Source of the DNA: Cryomorphaceae bacterium 1068
Lineage (GTDB): Bacteria > Bacteroidota > Bacteroidia > Flavobacteriales_D > Cryomorphaceae
Assembly (NCBI GenBank): GCA_027214385.1
Contig: JAPVXR010000017.1
Coordinates: 30,212 to 94,211 of the forward strand
DNA length: 64,000 nucleotides
Direction of reading: 5' to 3'
Position numbers and translations under genes: made by a program. Position 1 is the stretch's first letter. The number at the start of each line of letters is the position of its first letter. Below, piece after piece: positions 44,629 to 54,212 of this stretch. The notes beneath the pieces were generated by a model. That model had not been told where the DNA came from. It searched no databases and saw nothing but the letters and a program-made list of their open reading frames with translations.

Positions 44629-47600
44629 ATGTCTCGAAATCGACTTATAAATCTGCTTTTGATTATCCTCGGCTTAGCCCTCATCTTGCTGGCCGACAGT
44701 ATATCATCCGCTCTTTTGTCAGAGACAAACAAAATAGATCAAGCAGAAGATTTTGCACAAACACTGGATGAGAAAACGGATAAAGCAGTTCGGGCCATTC
44801 ACGAACTACAGTCCGATATTGAAGCCTATGGACCAAAACGAGCGCAAGCGCTCAGATCAGAAGGATTTAAAGCTCTCTTTCAGGAAGAAAACATTGCTCT
44901 TTTTGTTTTTAGAAACGATGACCTCATTCTCTGGACTGACAATACGATCTCTCCTGAATCTGCAAGGAGGGCAGCAACCCTTGGCACCGAAATTTATCAT
45001 TTTGAAAATGGTTGGTATCGACTCGTATACTTCACCAATGGTATTGATGAGTATGTTTCTGCCATTCTTATTTCAAGAACTTTCCCTTATCATAATGAAT
45101 ACCTGCTCAGCGGCTTCACAGACGATTTCAAACAAGACAATGTAGAGGCTATCCATCTTACCGGCGCAGAAGGTAGGGTAAAGCTTAAGGCTGATCATCA
45201 GAATTTCTATCTATCATTTTCGGACGAAGAATCCAGATCAAAGAAAAAGGCTTTCTTTTTTGCTCTTACTGCATTACTTGGTGGCGGCTTAGTTCTGTTC
45301 GCCATTCTCTCGGTCTATCTGGCTGAATCAACTGGTCGAAAAAAATATGTGCTCTTTCCCTCGCTGGTCATCACTCTTGTAGGCCTTCGTTACTTCACCT
45401 TGAAAGCAGACTGGCCGTCCGTAACGGCTAACTTAGCAGCATTCGATCCCGTTCTCTACGCTTCTTCCGTCATATCTCCCACCTTCGCAGACTTCCTGAT
45501 CAATGTGCTCTTAATATTTGTCCTGTCTTTTCTCGCAAGGCAAGGCATGGCTCAGGCCAAAAAAGGAAATGGTGAGCCAAAATTTCTTGTTGCTTTTTTC
45601 TTAGGTGGGGCTCTACTGTTTCTTCAAGGAGCGTGGATTAATCAGGTAGCAAAGGAGCTGGTCTTAAATTCATCTGTTCCTTTCGAAATAAATAACCTAA
45701 ATCAACTTACCCTGAGTAGCTTATTTGGTGTTCTCTCCGTGGGTGTTTTGTATTTCAGCGCCCTGATGATCGCGGACGGCCTCTCGCTTTTTGCCAAAAT
45801 CAAAGGCTTGATTTTCAAATCCGCACTCTTATCCGGTCTGATTCTAACATTGATTTGGGTCGTTGGAACGCACACGGTCGGAATCAAGGATTTGGCCTTC
45901 GTATTGTGGCCTCCATTTGTTTTGATCGCCTTACTTTATTCTCGACTGCTTACCCAATCCACCGTTTTCCGTTTTCCGGAAGGTGCGCTTATTCTCATCG
46001 TTTTTTCCTCTCTCGGGGCATACAACTTCAAAAAGTATATGCAACATCGAGAGCAAAGTGAGGTAGAAATCATAGCAGAAAAGCTGGCCATAAACGATGA
46101 CCCTATTGCTGAAGTGCTCTTTGATGGTCAAATGGAAGAGTTGGTTAGGGACCCGAATGTGAGAACCCTTTTTGAGCAAGAAGAACTTCACTCGAGAGAA
46201 ACATTAGAAGATTACATCGTCTCGCGATACTTCACCGGATACTGGAGTAAATACGACATCACTCTCCACGCATTTACCACAGATAAGTCAGTCTGGGGAA
46301 AACTACCTGCCACCCGACCGAGTGGATTTGATGATCTTGAGAAAGATCTAGTCACATATAGCGATTTGGATAGTTTAGAAGAAGGTTTTCACTTCTTGTA
46401 CAATGCTCCCGATCGAATTGCCTACATCGGCGTATTGCCCCTGAACTACAACTTACGTGAAACTCCTGACGGATTCCTCATCTTTGAATTTGCCTCCACC
46501 CTATTTCCTCAGCAAGTGGGGTTTCCCAACCTGCTGATTGATAGAGAGCTGGGAAGCAAAAAAGAGAATGAGCAATACTCCACCGCGAGATATTCTGATG
46601 GGCGATTAACCAATAGCCGAGGAGAATACCCCTACCCATCAAAACCGGAGGTATTCCGAAGACAGATCACAGATGGCATAAAATTTTTCCCGTTAAGGGG
46701 TTATGAGCACTACATCTCTGCTTTTAATGATGACGATGTGGTGGTGGTATCCAAAGAGCTTTATGGCCCTCTGGACAAAATAACCATGGTGACTTACCTC
46801 AGCGTGATTTATGGAATCCTTTTCTCCTTGATGATTGCCCTGTTTCGCTTTCGCCAAAACAGGGAGTTCTTGCGTCTCAATCTGAACCGAAAAGTTCAGG
46901 CGCTATTGGTCATCCTTACGGTCACTACCATGGTCCTGTTTTCATTGGCTACTAAGTATTACATAGAAGAAAAATACAGTGAAAAAAACGAGCGCCTCAT
47001 CTCTGAAAAAATGCACTCGATCCTATTGGAGTTGGAAAACAAACTCGAAGATGAGGAAGGACTTAACTACGAAATGTCCGATTACCTTAACCGCATCCTC
47101 TCTCAGTTTTCGGTCATTTTCTTTACGGATATCAATCTTTTCAATCCTCAAGGCGATTTGATCGCGTCAAGCCAAATGAGGATGTTTAATGAAGGTCTGA
47201 TCAGCAGAAAAATTGATCCAACTGCATACGCCTACATGCACTATCTGGATCAAATAGAATACATACAGGAAGAGGCCGTAGGAGAACTTTCATACTTATC
47301 AGCATACTCTCCCCTTCTCAATAAAAGAGGGGAAATAATTGGTTATGCGAACCTCCCCTACTTTGCCCGACAAACAGAATTGACTAATGAAATTTCGAGC
47401 TTCTTGGTATCTGTTATTAACCTCTTCGTGCTGGTTTTTGTACTTTCCTTGATCATTGCGCTCTTCATTTCGCAGTGGATCACTTTGCCACTCCGATCGA
47501 TAAGGGAAAGCCTTTCGGCAATTGAGCTGGGGAAAGCAAACCGATTGGTGGGTTACAAAGGCCAGGACGAAATAGGATTGCTCGTGGATGAATACAATGC

Positions 47601-48318
47601 CAAAGTATCAGAGCTGGAAATGAATGCCGCCAAACTGAGTCAGTCTGAACGCGAATCAGCTTGGCGCGAAATGGCCAAACAAGTAGCCCATGAGATCAAA
47701 AACCCTCTTACTCCAATGAAGCTCAGTGTCCAACATTTGGAAAGGACTCTCCTCGCTGATGGATCTGTAGATGAGGAGAAGGTAACGCGCGTAATGAAAA
47801 ATCTAATTGAGCAAATAGACACCCTCACTACCATAGCTAATGCATTTTCGGGCTTTGCAAAGATGCCGAAGGCCAAAGTAGAAACCATCAACTTAAAAGA
47901 TACGGTAGAGAGTGCCGTAGAGCTCTTCAGCGGATTTGATCGAATAGACTTCGAAACGATCTATCCGGCAAAAGACTCTTGCTTTGTGAAAGCCGATAAA
48001 GACCAATCGATCAGACTATTCAACAACCTTTTGAAAAATGCAGTTCAATCGATGACCGAAGAAAGAAGAGGTCATATATCGATTGAGATTAGAGAAGAAA
48101 CCGATGGCTACGCGACCCTCATTTCCGATAATGGATCAGGTATCGAGAAAAATCAGATGCCGAAGCTATTCATCCCAAACTTTACTACGAAAACCAGAGG
48201 AATGGGATTGGGGCTAGCGATGTCGAAAAACATCGTTGAGAATTTTGGGGGAGAAATTTCCTTTACCAGTGAATTGGGCAAAGGAAGTCAGTTTAAGGTT
48301 TGGCTCCCTAAGGCCTAA
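44629..48318 (+). CDS. Very large NtrY-like sensor histidine kinase
   Basis: About 1229 residues. One N-terminal membrane helix, a sensor region, eight or so further helices (about 200-460), a second extracytoplasmic region (about 475-720), two more helices and a third sensor region (about 770-930) precede a final helix, HAMP (about 940-995), HisKA and HATPase domains. The phospho-histidine is in VAHEIKNPLTPMKLS (DNA 47689-47691), the pattern of NtrY-type kinases; NGSGI and TTKTRGMGLGLAMSKN are the ATP lid. A GTG at 44611 is in frame; I chose the ATG at 44629. No response regulator gene adjoins. It overlaps the convergent M6 gene by 11 bases. Confidence 0.9.
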   Translation: MSRNRLINLLLIILGLALILLADSISSALLSETNKIDQAEDFAQTLDEKTDKAVRAIHELQSDIEAYGPKRAQALRSEGFKALFQEENIALFVFRNDDLILWTDNTISPESARRAATLGTEIYHFENGWYRLVYFTNGIDEYVSAILISRTFPYHNEYLLSGFTDDFKQDNVEAIHLTGAEGRVKLKADHQNFYLSFSDEESRSKKKAFFFALTALLGGGLVLFAILSVYLAESTGRKKYVLFPSLVITLVGLRYFTLKADWPSVTANLAAFDPVLYASSVISPTFADFLINVLLIFVLSFLARQGMAQAKKGNGEPKFLVAFFLGGALLFLQGAWINQVAKELVLNSSVPFEINNLNQLTLSSLFGVLSVGVLYFSALMIADGLSLFAKIKGLIFKSALLSGLILTLIWVVGTHTVGIKDLAFVLWPPFVLIALLYSRLLTQSTVFRFPEGALILIVFSSLGAYNFKKYMQHREQSEVEIIAEKLAINDDPIAEVLFDGQMEELVRDPNVRTLFEQEELHSRETLEDYIVSRYFTGYWSKYDITLHAFTTDKSVWGKLPATRPSGFDDLEKDLVTYSDLDSLEEGFHFLYNAPDRIAYIGVLPLNYNLRETPDGFLIFEFASTLFPQQVGFPNLLIDRELGSKKENEQYSTARYSDGRLTNSRGEYPYPSKPEVFRRQITDGIKFFPLRGYEHYISAFNDDDVVVVSKELYGPLDKITMVTYLSVIYGILFSLMIALFRFRQNREFLRLNLNRKVQALLVILTVTTMVLFSLATKYYIEEKYSEKNERLISEKMHSILLELENKLEDEEGLNYEMSDYLNRILSQFSVIFFTDINLFNPQGDLIASSQMRMFNEGLISRKIDPTAYAYMHYLDQIEYIQEEAVGELSYLSAYSPLLNKRGEIIGYANLPYFARQTELTNEISSFLVSVINLFVLVFVLSLIIALFISQWITLPLRSIRESLSAIELGKANRLVGYKGQDEIGLLVDEYNAKVSELEMNAAKLSQSERESAWREMAKQVAHEIKNPLTPMKLSVQHLERTLLADGSVDEEKVTRVMKNLIEQIDTLTTIANAFSGFAKMPKAKVETINLKDTVESAVELFSGFDRIDFETIYPAKDSCFVKADKDQSIRLFNNLLKNAVQSMTEERRGHISIEIREETDGYATLISDNGSGIEKNQMPKLFIPNFTTKTRGMGLGLAMSKNIVENFGGEISFTSELGKGSQFKVWLPKA

Positions 48319-50455
48319 GTTCAAATCGTTTTTTCTTACATGTTCGACTTTTCAAATCCTTCAGACTATCCGAATCGCCAACACTTCCTTTCGAGGAATC
48401 TTTGAATTTGATTTTTCCCTTTCCATAAAATGAAGATCCTTTTTCAAAAACAATCTCGGCCGAGCCTTCCAAGATCACCTTACCATTTCGAAGCAACTCC
48501 AAATCACCACCTTCTTCCACAACTATTTTGCTGTCTTTAAGAAGCCGTACTTCCTCTCCAATTGTCAATTTAGCTCCACTTTTTATACGCAATACTGTCG
48601 GTGAAGAAAAGTACACATCGCCGGCCACAGTATCGGGTTCCACGAACCGAGTGATGGTTTTGCCACGATCCAGAGTCAAAACAGACTCCACACAAAGGTC
48701 TGTACCCGCTTGGTTGTGGTTGTTCAATAGAATATCCGATCCCGCCCAGCGCCGAGGCTCTTTCAGCAAGGTATCGTTAAATGAAACTTCAACTTTAATG
48801 GAAAGATCAGGCCGTGTCTCCAAAATTCTCATCGAAATGCCGTTCAAATAAATTGTATCCGAGTTCTGAGAGTGATTCGATTTGCCCTTTCTTGCGTTCA
48901 CATGCGTAATCGTCGAGGCAGTAGATGGATTGGTTCCCAAACCAATGTAGTCGACCTCTCCATTCCGCATTCCATAAGAGGGATGTCCTAAATGTGGATG
49001 GCGCGTATAGCTGCCATCTCTGTTTCTTCTTGTACTGAGTCGGCGCATATTGTCCCGTTTTATTTCTTCACTGGAATTGGTGTAATAAAAAGGTTCTTCC
49101 AGCTCATGATGACCCGTTAGCGGATTCTCAAGTTCGCTTTTCAGGGTATACACGTTATGTGGACTATTGTCGACGCATACTCCCAGATCCAACTTCTCGT
49201 CATCCCAAAAGAAATCGTAGGCCCCTGTGGCAGGAAGAGGTTTTAAGTAATCTGCCTTAACATCACTGTATATTCGTTTCCCTTCTTTGACATTTGCATC
49301 AATCTGCCTGGTCAGATACAGCCCGGGAAGCGCAGGCTTAATACAATCGTGGTCCTCGTGATTAAATACATCCGTGGGTGAACCATTATTGGCATATGTG
49401 GTGTGATTCTCTACCCAAATCCATTGAGGAAACTCATCGTCAGGAATAAATGGAAGCTTTATTCTCAGCGCATCACCTGTAGTCACAAAATCTCTCAGAA
49501 CAAAAACGCGGGTTCCGTTTTCCGATTGAATATCGCCGTTCACTTCTTGACCCGATTCGTCACGGACGCTGATCAAGTAATCGTTCTCTTTTGGTTTCCA
49601 GCCAAGCCAATAACGATCCCAACCCGAAGGCGACAACAGAGCTGAATTCGCTGCTCCCATCATGGACCACCCTCCTTGAAGTGCAGTGACATAGCTTCTG
49701 AAATTTGCACTGTTACCCCCTCCTGAGTGGAAATTATTACCTCCGATGAGTAAATGATTGAATTCGTGTTTCAGGATTTTAAATGGCATTCCGTTTCCAC
49801 CACCAAAAATAGAATAGGAATCAGTGTTGAGGCCTCCAATTCTTCCTCCGCTTGAGGCAGACGCTTGTCCGGTAGCATTGGGAATAGCAGAGAAATTTCT
49901 TAAAAATATCATCAAATGATCTACCCCTGAAAATTTTGATGACCGTGTTTTTGGCACTCCTCTTTTCGACTCATCCTCCCAGTAATCGAAATCTGTGAAG
50001 CTCAAGTTTTCCGAAGATATTTTTTCAGCAGAATTGAGCCTGTCAACAACTATTTTCAAAATTTTCGATTTGCTCCGACCCACTTCGGATTGCTTTACCG
50101 TAATGATTTCAGGATAGTAATCTCCCAAAACAGTCAGCTCTCCGAATGAGCATTCCTTGTAATACCGAGTAAGCGCCTTGAGGGAATTCTCTCCTTCAAA
50201 TACGTTGAAAATATCATCCTTGTATTCAGGCAACTCATTTACTCTCCAATTCTTATGGCCTTCCAGGTAAGCATCTACCGATGAATCTTTGTCGTGGTCC
50301 ACTTCTACAAAAACCATTAGAACTCTGATTGACCCACGAGTTGGTAGTACCCATCCATTCTCACTGTTTTCTTGACCAAAAACATATGAGGACAGAAAAA
50401 GAAACAGGGCGGGGAGAAAAACGAAATATTTTCGATGGAATAGTAATCCGTACAT
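48308..50455 (-). CDS. M6-like secreted metalloprotease
   Basis: This 715-residue protein has a signal peptide (to about residue 28). The zinc motif KHEFNH (H230, E231, H234) lies in a domain with a GGWSMMGA block and SGWDRYWLGW, the pattern of M6 (immune inhibitor A-like) peptidases. The central part is beta-rich. The last 150 residues end in IVVEEGGDLELLRNG-like strands, and a basic tail (RTCKKKRFELRP). No T9SS sorting domain is recognisable, so it may be periplasmic, or be exported by another signal. Stop overlaps the kinase gene. Confidence 0.78.
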   Translation of the reverse strand: MYGLLFHRKYFVFLPALFLFLSSYVFGQENSENGWVLPTRGSIRVLMVFVEVDHDKDSSVDAYLEGHKNWRVNELPEYKDDIFNVFEGENSLKALTRYYKECSFGELTVLGDYYPEIITVKQSEVGRSKSKILKIVVDRLNSAEKISSENLSFTDFDYWEDESKRGVPKTRSSKFSGVDHLMIFLRNFSAIPNATGQASASSGGRIGGLNTDSYSIFGGGNGMPFKILKHEFNHLLIGGNNFHSGGGNSANFRSYVTALQGGWSMMGAANSALLSPSGWDRYWLGWKPKENDYLISVRDESGQEVNGDIQSENGTRVFVLRDFVTTGDALRIKLPFIPDDEFPQWIWVENHTTYANNGSPTDVFNHEDHDCIKPALPGLYLTRQIDANVKEGKRIYSDVKADYLKPLPATGAYDFFWDDEKLDLGVCVDNSPHNVYTLKSELENPLTGHHELEEPFYYTNSSEEIKRDNMRRLSTRRNRDGSYTRHPHLGHPSYGMRNGEVDYIGLGTNPSTASTITHVNARKGKSNHSQNSDTIYLNGISMRILETRPDLSIKVEVSFNDTLLKEPRRWAGSDILLNNHNQAGTDLCVESVLTLDRGKTITRFVEPDTVAGDVYFSSPTVLRIKSGAKLTIGEEVRLLKDSKIVVEEGGDLELLRNGKVILEGSAEIVFEKGSSFYGKGKIKFKDSSKGSVGDSDSLKDLKSRTCKKKRFELRP

Positions 50456-50470
50456 TTTGATTCAAGAAAT

Positions 50471-50478
50471 TACATTTG
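50471..50478 (+). promoter_or_regulatory. -7 promoter element of the enoyl-CoA hydratase gene
   Basis: TACATTTG matches TAnnTTTG. Transcription from it would begin near 50485, after the ATG at 50480, which favours the in-frame ATG at 50501 as the true start. No good -33 element, so modest support. Confidence 0.35.
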
Positions 50479-50500
50479 CATGAAACCGCAATTCGAAATC

Positions 50501-51277
50501 ATGGACAATATACTAGTAACACAATCAGGGCACCTCAGAGAAATCACGATCAACCGCGCTGAAAAGCTCAATGCGCTGAATTCTCAGCTCATCAAAGATC
50601 TCTCCACAGAACTGCACAAAGCGGATGAAGATAAAGAAACGCGTGTGGTGATTTTAACGGGGGCAGGAGAAAAGGCATTTGTTGCCGGTGCTGATATTTC
50701 TGAGTTTGCGCACTTCGATGAGGTCCAAGGAAGAGAGCTGAGTCAAAAAGGGCAAGACCTGCTCTTCACGGCAGTTGAACAAATGAAGACTCCGGTCATT
50801 GCCGCGGTAAATGGATTCGCCCTTGGAGGCGGTCTCGAATTAGCTATGTCTTGTCACATGCGCATCGCCTCAGAAAATGCTCGGCTTGGTTTGCCTGAAG
50901 TAAGTCTAGGGGTCATCCCGGGATACGGGGGCACTCAGCGACTGGCGCAGCTGGTAGGAAAAGGGAAAGCACTGGAAATGATCACATCAGCCCAGATGAT
51001 TGACGCACAAGAGGCTTACCGACTGGGATTGGTGAATAACATGGTAGCACAAGGTGAGTTATTGGATGAATGCCGAAAATTAGCTGGAAAAATTGCTAAG
51101 AATTCTCCTTCTGCCATTGGTTTAGCTATTCGTTCAGTAAATGCACAATATTCAGAAGGAGTTAATGGTTATCAAGTTGAAATCGACTCTTTCGGCGATT
51201 GCTTCAAATCAGGAGATTTTAAAGAAGGAACTCAAGCATTTTTGGAAAAACGAAAACCCAGCTTCAAGGGTGAATAA
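50501..51277 (+). CDS. Enoyl-CoA hydratase/isomerase family protein
   Basis: A crotonase-fold protein. Oxyanion-hole and catalytic segments are present: GAGEKAFVAGADISE, VNGFALGGGLELAMSC with the first glutamate and RLGLPEVSLGVIPGYGGTQRL with the second. Both glutamates point to a true hydratase (short-chain, crotonyl- or 3-hydroxybutyryl-CoA type). Length 258 aa from ATG 50501; ATG 50480 would add seven residues. Confidence 0.92.
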   Translation: MDNILVTQSGHLREITINRAEKLNALNSQLIKDLSTELHKADEDKETRVVILTGAGEKAFVAGADISEFAHFDEVQGRELSQKGQDLLFTAVEQMKTPVIAAVNGFALGGGLELAMSCHMRIASENARLGLPEVSLGVIPGYGGTQRLAQLVGKGKALEMITSAQMIDAQEAYRLGLVNNMVAQGELLDECRKLAGKIAKNSPSAIGLAIRSVNAQYSEGVNGYQVEIDSFGDCFKSGDFKEGTQAFLEKRKPSFKGE

Positions 51278-51292
51278 AAACCGCCCCATTTT

Positions 51293-52786
51293 ATGAGTAC
51301 GCTGCGAAGCCTCCTAGGCCAAACTGCCATTTATGGCGTAAGCAGCATCGTGGGGAGGGTGATGAATTTCTTTATCCTCACTCCTTTTTATACCCGTATT
51401 TTCGAAAAAGTCGAATATGGCGCCATCACCGAGTTGTACGCATATGTAGCCTTTTTACTGGTGTTGCTGACTTATGGGATGGAGACCGCATTTTTTCGTT
51501 TTGCCTCAAGGGAAAAGGATCCGAGTAAACAGTCACTGGTCTTCAGTACGGCAGCAATTTCTTTGCTTTCCACATCTACCCTTTTTATTGCGTTCATCTA
51601 CCTTACCGGTGGAAATATTGCTGATGCGTTGGGATATGCCTCCAACCCAGAGTTCATCATCCTGTTCGGGTGGATCGTAGCCATCGACTCGTTCGTGACC
51701 ATTCCTTTTGCCAGACTTCGCTTGCAAAACAAAGCCATTCGGTTTGCCTCAGTTAATTTGGCAAGCATCGTAGTCAACATACTATTGAATCTTTTCTTTT
51801 TTCTCTACTGCCCGAACGCTCTGGAAAATGGAAACGATTGGATTAATCGTTTTTACAATCCCGAATTCGGAATAGGCTATGTTTTCGTAGCTAATTTGGC
51901 CGGAAGCCTCACGAAGTTGTTGCTACTATTGCCCGTTCTTACCGGAATGAAGTTCGGCTTCAGCCCAAAGCTTTTCAAAGAACTCCTTCCCTATGCCATT
52001 CCCTTACTGGTCTTGGGGTTGGCAGGAATTGTAAACGAAACGTTTGACCGAGCAGCTTTCGAAAGCCTTTCGGGACTACCGGAAGAAGAGGCTGCGGCAC
52101 AATTAGGAATTTACGGAGCTTGCTACAAGGTGGCCATGCTGCTCAGCATTGGTATCCAAGCATACCGTTTTGCGGCAGAACCTTTTATATTCTCTTTGGC
52201 GAAAGGAAATAGGAGCAATCAAGTACAAGCAGACGTGATGAAGTTTTATTTCATCGTAGCTCTGCTTATCAGTATGACTCTCATCTGCCTTGACGATATA
52301 GCGCTGCTGCTGATTGGCGAGGAGTTTCGGGTCGGTGCTCAGGTAATTCCAATCTTGCTTAGCGCCTATATTTTTTATGGAGTAGTCTTTAATCTATCCT
52401 TTTGGTATAAGCTCAACGATAAAACCATTTACGGGGCAGGAATTGCCATTAGTGGGGCCCTTGTCACGATAGGGCTGAACATTTGGCTGGTGCCAAAAAT
52501 CGGATATTTCGGCTCGGCTTGGGCTACATTAGCTGCTTATGTCATCATGACCATCATCTCATACAGTCTCATGCGAAAGCATCATCCGATGCCTTATGAC
52601 CTTGCCTCTATTGGGCAATATGTGCTATTGGCCGCAGTCTTGGTTACGTCCTTTGAGTTTATTGATCCGCAAGGATGGATGAAATACACGGGAGGTGTCG
52701 GAGTCATTTTACTATTTACTTTATTCGCTTTTCAAAAAGAAAAAAAATTACTCAAACCGAATGACAACAGTAGAAATCATCAATAA
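51293..52786 (+). CDS. Oligosaccharide flippase family protein (Wzx/MATE-like)
   Basis: This 497-residue membrane protein has about 14 hydrophobic helices and the N-terminal [20 protein letters not shown] pattern typical of polysaccharide exporters of the MOP superfamily. It probably flips a lipid-linked glycan across the inner membrane; the glycan is unknown. The dut gene begins inside its end (26-base overlap). Fifteen bases after the hydratase gene. Confidence 0.9.
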   Translation: MSTLRSLLGQTAIYGVSSIVGRVMNFFILTPFYTRIFEKVEYGAITELYAYVAFLLVLLTYGMETAFFRFASREKDPSKQSLVFSTAAISLLSTSTLFIAFIYLTGGNIADALGYASNPEFIILFGWIVAIDSFVTIPFARLRLQNKAIRFASVNLASIVVNILLNLFFFLYCPNALENGNDWINRFYNPEFGIGYVFVANLAGSLTKLLLLLPVLTGMKFGFSPKLFKELLPYAIPLLVLGLAGIVNETFDRAAFESLSGLPEEEAAAQLGIYGACYKVAMLLSIGIQAYRFAAEPFIFSLAKGNRSNQVQADVMKFYFIVALLISMTLICLDDIALLLIGEEFRVGAQVIPILLSAYIFYGVVFNLSFWYKLNDKTIYGAGIAISGALVTIGLNIWLVPKIGYFGSAWATLAAYVIMTIISYSLMRKHHPMPYDLASIGQYVLLAAVLVTSFEFIDPQGWMKYTGGVGVILLFTLFAFQKEKKLLKPNDNSRNHQ

Positions 52787-53201
52787 ATCACATCACCCCT
52801 TACCACACTATGCCACTAAAGGTAGCGCAGGGTGTGATTTGCGAGCAAACTTGTCTGAGAGCGTTGTATTGAAACCCCTCGAGCGAAAATTAATAGATAC
52901 AGGCATTTTCATTGCGCTTCCCCTTGGAACCGAAGCTCAAATAAGACCGCGTAGCGGAATGGCTTATAAGGAAGGTATAACAGTCTTAAACTCACCCGGA
53001 ACTATCGATGCCGACTACAGGGGAGAGGTCAAGGTATTATTGGTAAATTTGTCGGCTGTTGAGGCCACTATTCAAGACGGCGATAGAATAGCTCAAATGG
53101 TTATCGCGCGTCACGAAGTGGCCAATTTTAAAGAAGTTTCGACGCTCTCTGAAACTCTTCGAGGTGAAGGTGGTTTTGGAAGCACAGGAAAAAAGGACTG
53201 A
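52761..53201 (+). CDS. dut: dUTP diphosphatase
   Basis: Dut hydrolyses dUTP, keeping uracil out of DNA and supplying dUMP. All five trimeric dUTPase motifs are present: [45 protein letters not shown] and the C-terminal [12 protein letters not shown] start it at ATG 52761 (146 aa); an upstream ATG at 52695 adds a hydrophobic-basic stretch encoded inside the flippase gene and not part of the family. Confidence 0.97.
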   Translation: MTTVEIINKSHHPLPHYATKGSAGCDLRANLSESVVLKPLERKLIDTGIFIALPLGTEAQIRPRSGMAYKEGITVLNSPGTIDADYRGEVKVLLVNLSAVEATIQDGDRIAQMVIARHEVANFKEVSTLSETLRGEGGFGSTGKKD

Positions 53202-53207
53202 TACTGA

Positions 53208-54212
53208 ATGAACATTATTATACCTATGGCAGGCCGCGGAAAGCGACTTCGCCCGCACACGCTGACAGTTCCCAAACCACTTGTAAAAATTGCCGGCAAA
53301 CCCATCGTTCAACACTTGGTTGAAGACATTGCCCGACTCTTGAATGACGAACCTCTGGAAGAGATCGTATTCGTTACGGGTCGGTTTGGAGAAGAAGTGG
53401 AAAACCATCTATTGGATGTTGCTAAAAGTCTTGGCGCTCAAGGCAAAATTGCGTATCAGGACGAAGCTTTGGGTACAGCGCACGCAATTTGGTGTGCCAA
53501 AGAAGCTTTGAAAGGAAAAACGATTGTGGCTTTTGCAGACACCCTTTTCAAAGCTGATTTTCAGCTCGACCCAAATGCAGACGGAATGCTCTGGGTAAAG
53601 CAAATTGATGATCCATCGAGCTTCGGAGTAGTAAAGCTGAACGATGACGGTCATATCATCGATTTTGTGGAAAAGCCACAAGAATTCGTGAGTGACTTGG
53701 CTATGATCGGTTGCTACTATTTCAAGGAAGGACGCGATCTATATACGGAAATAGAGTACCTAATCGAAAATGAGGTGATGAAAGGAGGTGAATACCAACT
53801 TCCCGATGCACTTCGTCGAATGACCGAAAAAAACAAAACCTTTTCGCCTGGAAAAGTGGACGAATGGATGGATTGCGGGAACGCTAAAGTGACAATAGAA
53901 ACGGCAAATCGAGTTCTTGACTTGAAATATGCAGAATCTGAAATTGCTGCTGACGCGGAAGTTATCAATTCAACGATCATCGCTCCATGCTATATAGGTT
54001 CGGGTGCGAAGATTATCAATTCAGTAGTCGGCCCAAATGCTTCAATAGGGAGTGCCACAACGATTAAGGATTCTCGCATTTCGCACAGCCTTATTCAAGA
54101 CAATTCTCAGTTAGTGGGTCAATCACTGGCACAATCCATGATTGGGAGCTTCGTGAAGCTAGAGAGCAAGCCTGCTGCAATGAGTCTCGGCGACTACAAC
54201 GAAATCCAATGA
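53208..54212 (+). CDS. Sugar-phosphate nucleotidyltransferase
   Basis: The N-terminal half is a nucleotidyltransferase domain (MAGRGKRLRPHTLTVPKPL signature, then LVKIAGKPIVQH), the C-terminal about 90 residues a short left-handed beta-helix (NSTIIAPCYIGSGAKIINSV). It makes an NDP-sugar, likely from a hexose-1-phosphate, for glycan synthesis; substrate unspecified. Length 334 aa. Its stop overlaps the next ATG (ATGA, 54209-54212). Confidence 0.9.
   Translation: MNIIIPMAGRGKRLRPHTLTVPKPLVKIAGKPIVQHLVEDIARLLNDEPLEEIVFVTGRFGEEVENHLLDVAKSLGAQGKIAYQDEALGTAHAIWCAKEALKGKTIVAFADTLFKADFQLDPNADGMLWVKQIDDPSSFGVVKLNDDGHIIDFVEKPQEFVSDLAMIGCYYFKEGRDLYTEIEYLIENEVMKGGEYQLPDALRRMTEKNKTFSPGKVDEWMDCGNAKVTIETANRVLDLKYAESEIAADAEVINSTIIAPCYIGSGAKIINSVVGPNASIGSATTIKDSRISHSLIQDNSQLVGQSLAQSMIGSFVKLESKPAAMSLGDYNEIQ

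Noticed and set aside
52695..52760. N-terminal extension of dut
   Set aside because: It is encoded inside the flippase gene and gives a hydrophobic-basic stretch foreign to dUTPases; ATG 52761 gives the normal family start.
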